A DNA stretch of 8,303 nt from the NCBI GenBank assembly GCA_023473845.1, contig JAMCYA010000057.1:1-8303 (forward strand), read 5' to 3'. The DNA comes from Patescibacteria group bacterium. Its GTDB lineage: Bacteria; Patescibacteriota; Doudnabacteria; UBA920. Shown one piece after another: positions 6,650 to 8,303 of this stretch. Both the position numbers and the translations under genes were made by a program. Every line of letters starts with the position of its first letter. Positions within the stretch are counted from its first letter, which is position 1. The notes beneath the pieces are model-generated. The model saw only the letters and a program-made list of their open reading frames with translations, was not told the origin of the DNA and searched no databases.

Positions 6650-6680
6650 AAAAAAAGACCCGTTCAGCTGGAACGCGTCT
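6650..6680 (-). terminator. Intrinsic terminator or attenuator upstream of speA
   Basis: AGAC-C-CGTTC (6656-6665) pairs with GAACG-C-GTCT (6671-6680): nine base pairs around one C/C mismatch, with a five-base loop. On the minus strand it runs into seven T (6656-6650). No gene ends just upstream on that strand, so it must end a short RNA or act as an attenuator about 70 bases before the speA ATG. Confidence 0.6.
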
Positions 6681-6771
6681 CATGTTGAATTAAGCCATTG
6701 GCTTGACCGCTTTGGTTGTGGACAAAAAAGACTAAGTTGTAATTTTGGTTCAACTCCAGAAAATGAATAAC
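6650..6771 (-). ncRNA. Candidate small RNA or attenuator leader upstream of speA
   Basis: A complete small transcription unit with no credible reading frame. A near-consensus promoter (6778-6806) predicts a start near 6771, and a terminator with seven T ends it at 6650, giving about 122 bases. Inside, AAGCC/GGCTT (6692-6696 with 6700-6704) forms a small hairpin and GTTGAA/TTCAAC (6684-6689 with 6749-6754) a long-range stem. The only ATG frames give two or 18 codons and run into the terminator. It is either a stand-alone small RNA or the leader of speA. It matches no RNA family that I recognise. Confidence 0.45.
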
Positions 6772-6777
6772 AAACGT

Positions 6778-6806
6778 AATTTATCACCAAAGAAAAACCT
6801 TGTCAA
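6778..6806 (-). promoter_or_regulatory. Strong promoter facing the small RNA/speA
   Basis: On the minus strand a perfect -35 TTGACA (6806-6801), a 17-base spacer, and TAAATT (6783-6778) carrying the extended -10 TG (TGATAAATT). It is the best -35 in the window and is divergent from the tRNA promoter 15 bases away. Confidence 0.6.
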
Positions 6807-6821
6807 ATTGAGCGTTTGAGC

Positions 6822-6850
6822 TTGATTTTATGAGGTATTTTGAGTAGAAT
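6822..6850 (+). promoter_or_regulatory. Promoter of the tRNA-Cys/tRNA-Leu unit
   Basis: TTGATT (6822-6827), a 17-base spacer, and TAGAAT (6845-6850). Transcription would begin near 6857, about a dozen bases before the tRNA-Cys 5' end. Confidence 0.65.
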
Positions 6851-6869
6851 TATAAGGCTTTATGCTCTG

Positions 6870-6945
6870 GGCGCAGTGGCGAAGCAGCTAACGCAGCGGT
6901 CTGCAAAACCGCGATTCATGGGTGCAAATCCCATCTGCGCCTCCA
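6870..6945 (+). tRNA. tRNA-Cys (anticodon GCA)
   Basis: A full cloverleaf can be drawn. Acceptor GGCGCAG (6870-6876) pairs with CTGCGCC (6935-6941), a three-pair D stem GCG/CGC, anticodon stem GCGGT/ACCGC with GCA at 6903-6905, and T stem ATGGG/CCCAT. The discriminator is U73, the main cysteine identity base, followed by an encoded CCA. Two tertiary-contact positions are odd: position 18 in the D loop is A (6886) instead of G, and position 55 in the T loop is G (6924) instead of U, while G19 and C56 are kept. A13 and A22 are unpaired, as in E. coli tRNA-Cys. First of a two-tRNA unit, seven bases before tRNA-Leu. Confidence 0.95.
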
Positions 6946-6952
6946 AAAGCTT

Positions 6953-7039
6953 GCCCAGGTGGCGGAACTGGTATACGCTACAGACTTAAAATCTGTCGCC
7001 CGCAAGGGATTGAGGGTTCGATTCCCTCCCTGGGCACCA
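6953..7039 (+). tRNA. tRNA-Leu (anticodon UAA)
   Basis: Class II tRNA of 87 bases including an encoded CCA. Acceptor GCCCAGG (6953-6959) pairs with CCTGGGC (7029-7035). The anticodon stem ACAGA/TCTGT holds TAA at 6987-6989. A long variable arm (CCC/GGG) lies between, and the T arm is GAGGG-TTCGATT-CCCTC. The discriminator is A73, as expected for leucine. It reads UUA and UUG codons. D loop and T loop are ordinary, in contrast to the neighbouring tRNA-Cys. Confidence 0.97.
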
Positions 7040-7072
7040 CGTGTTTCCGTAAAATCTATATTTGCAGATTAT

Positions 7073-7113
7073 ATAAACAACACCCCCGCCTTTTAGGCGG
7101 GGGTGTTGTTTAT
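7073..7113. terminator. 19-bp perfect hairpin, bidirectional terminator
   Basis: ATAAACAACACCCCCGCCT (7073-7091) pairs perfectly with its complement at 7095-7113 around a three-base loop. It ends the tRNA unit on the plus strand and, seven bases after the stop at 7121, the lysozyme-like gene on the minus strand. The T-rich tract on either strand is TTGTTTAT within the stem end. Confidence 0.85.
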
Positions 7114-7120
7114 TGGAATG

Positions 7121-7822
7121 TTATTTAATAGCCAGTTCCGGGAAAGTGGTTAAGGCTTCGGCCGGAGCTTGGGTGTTGTTCTGGGCTGCCAAAGCGAGCT
7201 TTTCGTTCTGGGCTTCAGAGGTGAGTACCATTAATTCAGCGTATTTCTGTTTAGCCCCGTACACCCAGGCGGCTGAACCGGGCTGTACGTATACACCCCT
7301 CATTTTTTCAAAAGTGGCGTATTTATCTTTGTAGATGGGTTTTTCCAGCAATTGGCACATGTCTTTAAACCATTCTAATTTGCTGGAATATTTGCGCCAG
7401 GACGGGTGCCCCGGCTCCACGCCAATACCGCTACAGTTATTGTCGGCGCAGTAACGGCCGAAATTGCTTTCCACCCAGGAAACCGCTAACGCTCTCTGCC
7501 ACTGGGGCTGCTGGATAATCTCATTTGAGTACTGGGCCAGCGGCGAGCCGTGTTCTTCCAAATAAGCCTTCAGCTTAATGGCCAGCGGATCGGTGGAGGT
7601 AATTTGCTCAAAAGTAATAGAATTTTGATTTTCAGTCTGATTGGCTGATAGTTTTGAAGAATCGTTGATTTCAAAAACTAGAGCGCCATTGTCCCTATTG
7701 ACCGGACCTTCCGCGGCTAAAGTGATTTCAGGATAAATCGCGGGGGTCAGCGCAACCAGTGCCACAAGAACTGACATAACATGCTGGTTGCAGGCGGCCT
7801 TGAGGGCTAAAAGAGCTTTCAT
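7121..7822 (-). CDS. Secreted lysozyme-like/glucosaminidase-like protein (putative)
   Basis: A 233-residue protein with a hydrophobic N-terminal segment (about residues 15-30) and an AA-E junction near residue 38, which reads as a signal peptide or anchor, so export is likely. Residues 39-75 are polar and low in structure. A helical domain follows (about 80-205) with WQRALAVSWVESNFGRYC, where Glu118 sits like the catalytic Glu of lysozyme-like transglycosylases (ESNFG). GIGVEPG and a WVYGAKQKYAELM segment come after. This pattern suggests a peptidoglycan-cleaving or -binding domain of the lysozyme/GH73-like superfamily, but I cannot assign a family with certainty. Cys125 and Cys130 flank a short loop and could form a disulfide; Cys156 is the third. 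The C-terminus (about 206-233) is Ala/Gln rich. A purine run AAAGGGG ends 13 bases before the ATG. Own promoter with a 220-base leader. Confidence 0.7.
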   Translation of the reverse strand: MKALLALKAACNQHVMSVLVALVALTPAIYPEITLAAEGPVNRDNGALVFEINDSSKLSANQTENQNSITFEQITSTDPLAIKLKAYLEEHGSPLAQYSNEIIQQPQWQRALAVSWVESNFGRYCADNNCSGIGVEPGHPSWRKYSSKLEWFKDMCQLLEKPIYKDKYATFEKMRGVYVQPGSAAWVYGAKQKYAELMVLTSEAQNEKLALAAQNNTQAPAEALTTFPELAIK

Positions 7823-8046
7823 TTATAGAATCAAACCCCTTTCTCCCCTATTGCCTTGTCTGTCCTACTTAGGACAAGAAAGACAATCAGTCTATTAAAG
7901 TGCGACCGTTGACCGGTATCAGCTTTTTGGTGAAATGGTAAAAAGTGGATACCACAGTCGCCCCGCCTTAGCGGGGTAAAATGCCTTTTGACCTCTTTTT
8001 TATAAGGATATTCAGTAATAAAAAAGAGTGCCATCTAGCACTTTCT
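7823..8046 (-). promoter_or_regulatory. Highly structured leader of the lysozyme-like gene
   Basis: The leader is packed with inverted repeats (plus-strand positions). AGTGC/GCACT (8027-8031 with 8038-8042) is followed on the transcript by C and six U. CTCTTTTTTAT/ATAAAAAAGAG (7993-8003 with 8018-8028) is an 11-bp perfect stem that would bury that U run. CCCCGC/GCGGGG (7961-7966 with 7971-7976) has a four-base loop. A nested set follows: GCGAC/GTCGC (7902-7906 with 7957-7961), GGTATC/GATACC (7915-7920 with 7948-7953) and CTTTTT/AAAAAG. Last is TGTCCTA/TAGGACA (7861-7867 with 7870-7876), with TTGTC/GACAA outside it. It could be a riboswitch-like or protein-bound leader; I match it to no known class. 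Confidence 0.45.
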
Positions 8047-8052
8047 AAATTA

Positions 8053-8081
8053 ATTATACCCTTTTTAGCCTAGTTTTTCAA
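8053..8081 (-). promoter_or_regulatory. Near-consensus promoter of the lysozyme-like gene
   Basis: On the minus strand TTGAAA (8081-8076), a 17-base spacer, and a perfect TATAAT (8058-8053). Transcription would start near 8046, about 224 bases before the ATG at 7822. Confidence 0.7.
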
Positions 8082-8169
8082 GCCCTTTTTATTGATTTAT
8101 GGCTTAAATAAGCCAAACAACCTTTTTTCGGTTACAAGCATGGGGAAAACAGGTTAAAAATTTAAGAAA

Positions 8170-8195
8170 AAAACCCTCTTAAATAAGAGGGTTTT
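8170..8195 (-). terminator. Intrinsic terminator of the right-edge membrane protein gene
   Basis: AAAACCCTCTT (8170-8180) pairs perfectly with AAGAGGGTTTT (8185-8195), 11 bp with a four-base loop. On the minus strand the stem runs into seven T. It lies 16 bases after the stop at 8212. Between it and the next promoter (8082-8169) I see only a small inverted repeat, TGGCTT/AAGCCA at 8100-8115. Confidence 0.88.
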
Positions 8196-8211
8196 AGTCA
8201 GTTTTACTAAA

Positions 8212-8303
8212 TCAAACTTTTTCGCCCCGTAAGCCCCGGTAGAGCACGTAGCCGTAAACGAGCGTAAGCGGAGTGAGTACAAAAGATATTAGATTGCTTA
8301 ATA
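8212..8303 (-). CDS. Membrane protein, C-terminal fragment (5' end outside window)
   Basis: The last 29 residues of a gene that continues beyond the right edge, ending at a TGA (8212-8214). The visible part has a hydrophobic stretch of about 18 residues (LISFVLTPLTLVYGYVLY) followed by a basic tail RGLRGEKV, typical of a final transmembrane helix with a cytoplasmic C-terminus. The well-placed terminator 16 bases downstream supports this frame. A second frame is also open over the same bases but gives an Arg/Leu-rich sequence without protein-like features. Family cannot be named from so little. Confidence 0.55.
   Translation of the reverse strand, partial: LSNLISFVLTPLTLVYGYVLYRGLRGEKV

Noticed and set aside
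6681..6800. Reading the small RNA region as a plus-strand RNA, since some pairings allow extra G-U pairs on that strand
   Set aside because: No promoter precedes it on the plus strand and no terminator follows it before the tRNA promoter, whereas the minus strand has both.
6922..7128. A 68-codon plus-strand frame over the tRNAs
   Set aside because: It covers the end of tRNA-Cys, all of tRNA-Leu and the terminator, so it cannot be a real gene.
7831..8034. A 67-codon minus-strand reading frame just upstream of the lysozyme-like gene
   Set aside because: It lacks a Shine-Dalgarno sequence, its ATG sits in the loop of the first leader hairpin, it has no protein-like hydrophobic or domain pattern, and it overlies the nested inverted repeats. 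A leader peptide is not excluded.
1..8303. CRISPR array, insertion sequence or phage genes
   Set aside because: No regularly spaced direct repeats, no transposase or integrase frames and no terminal inverted repeats with target duplications were seen; the repeats present are hairpin arms.

Overview
The window reads as a chromosomal segment from a Patescibacteria (Candidate Phyla Radiation) type bacterium. This rests on the style of the proteins: a four-domain S1, a DUF378 protein, a shortened SpeA-type decarboxylase and a gyrase A tied to tiny membrane and coiled-coil-like proteins. It also rests on compact operons with weak or absent Shine-Dalgarno sequences. TGA works as a stop and does not interrupt the long reading frames, which argues against the Gracilibacteria/SR1 code. 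Species cannot be read from the sequence.

Layout. Positions 1-3231 (minus strand) hold a tight four-gene operon, in transcription order: a metallo-beta-lactamase-fold protein that has lost its metal motif, a 69-aa single-pass membrane protein, a 187-aa unrecognised helical protein, and gyrA, which runs off the left edge. A divergent intergenic region (3232-3574) carries back-to-back promoters. One drives this operon; the other drives rpsA (ribosomal protein S1, 3575-4783, plus strand) through a long leader with a possible pseudoknot. A strong terminator separates rpsA from a convergent DUF378 membrane protein. Next comes a minus-strand arginine decarboxylase (speA-like) with its own terminator.

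Between speA and two tRNA genes (Cys-GCA, Leu-UAA; plus strand) lies a gene-free stretch. It has a very good minus-strand promoter and, about 120 bases on, an intrinsic terminator. That makes it either a small RNA gene or an attenuator leader of speA. The tRNA pair ends at a 19-bp perfect hairpin shared with a convergent secreted lysozyme-like protein (7121-7822, minus). This last gene has a consensus promoter about 230 bases upstream and a leader full of nested inverted repeats. At the right edge is the C-terminus of a membrane protein with its terminator.

The genes are mostly housekeeping (DNA topology, translation, polyamine synthesis, cell wall). The most unusual material is non-coding: three or four structured leaders or small RNAs, found by pairing repeats by eye. 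All need covariation or RNA-seq support.
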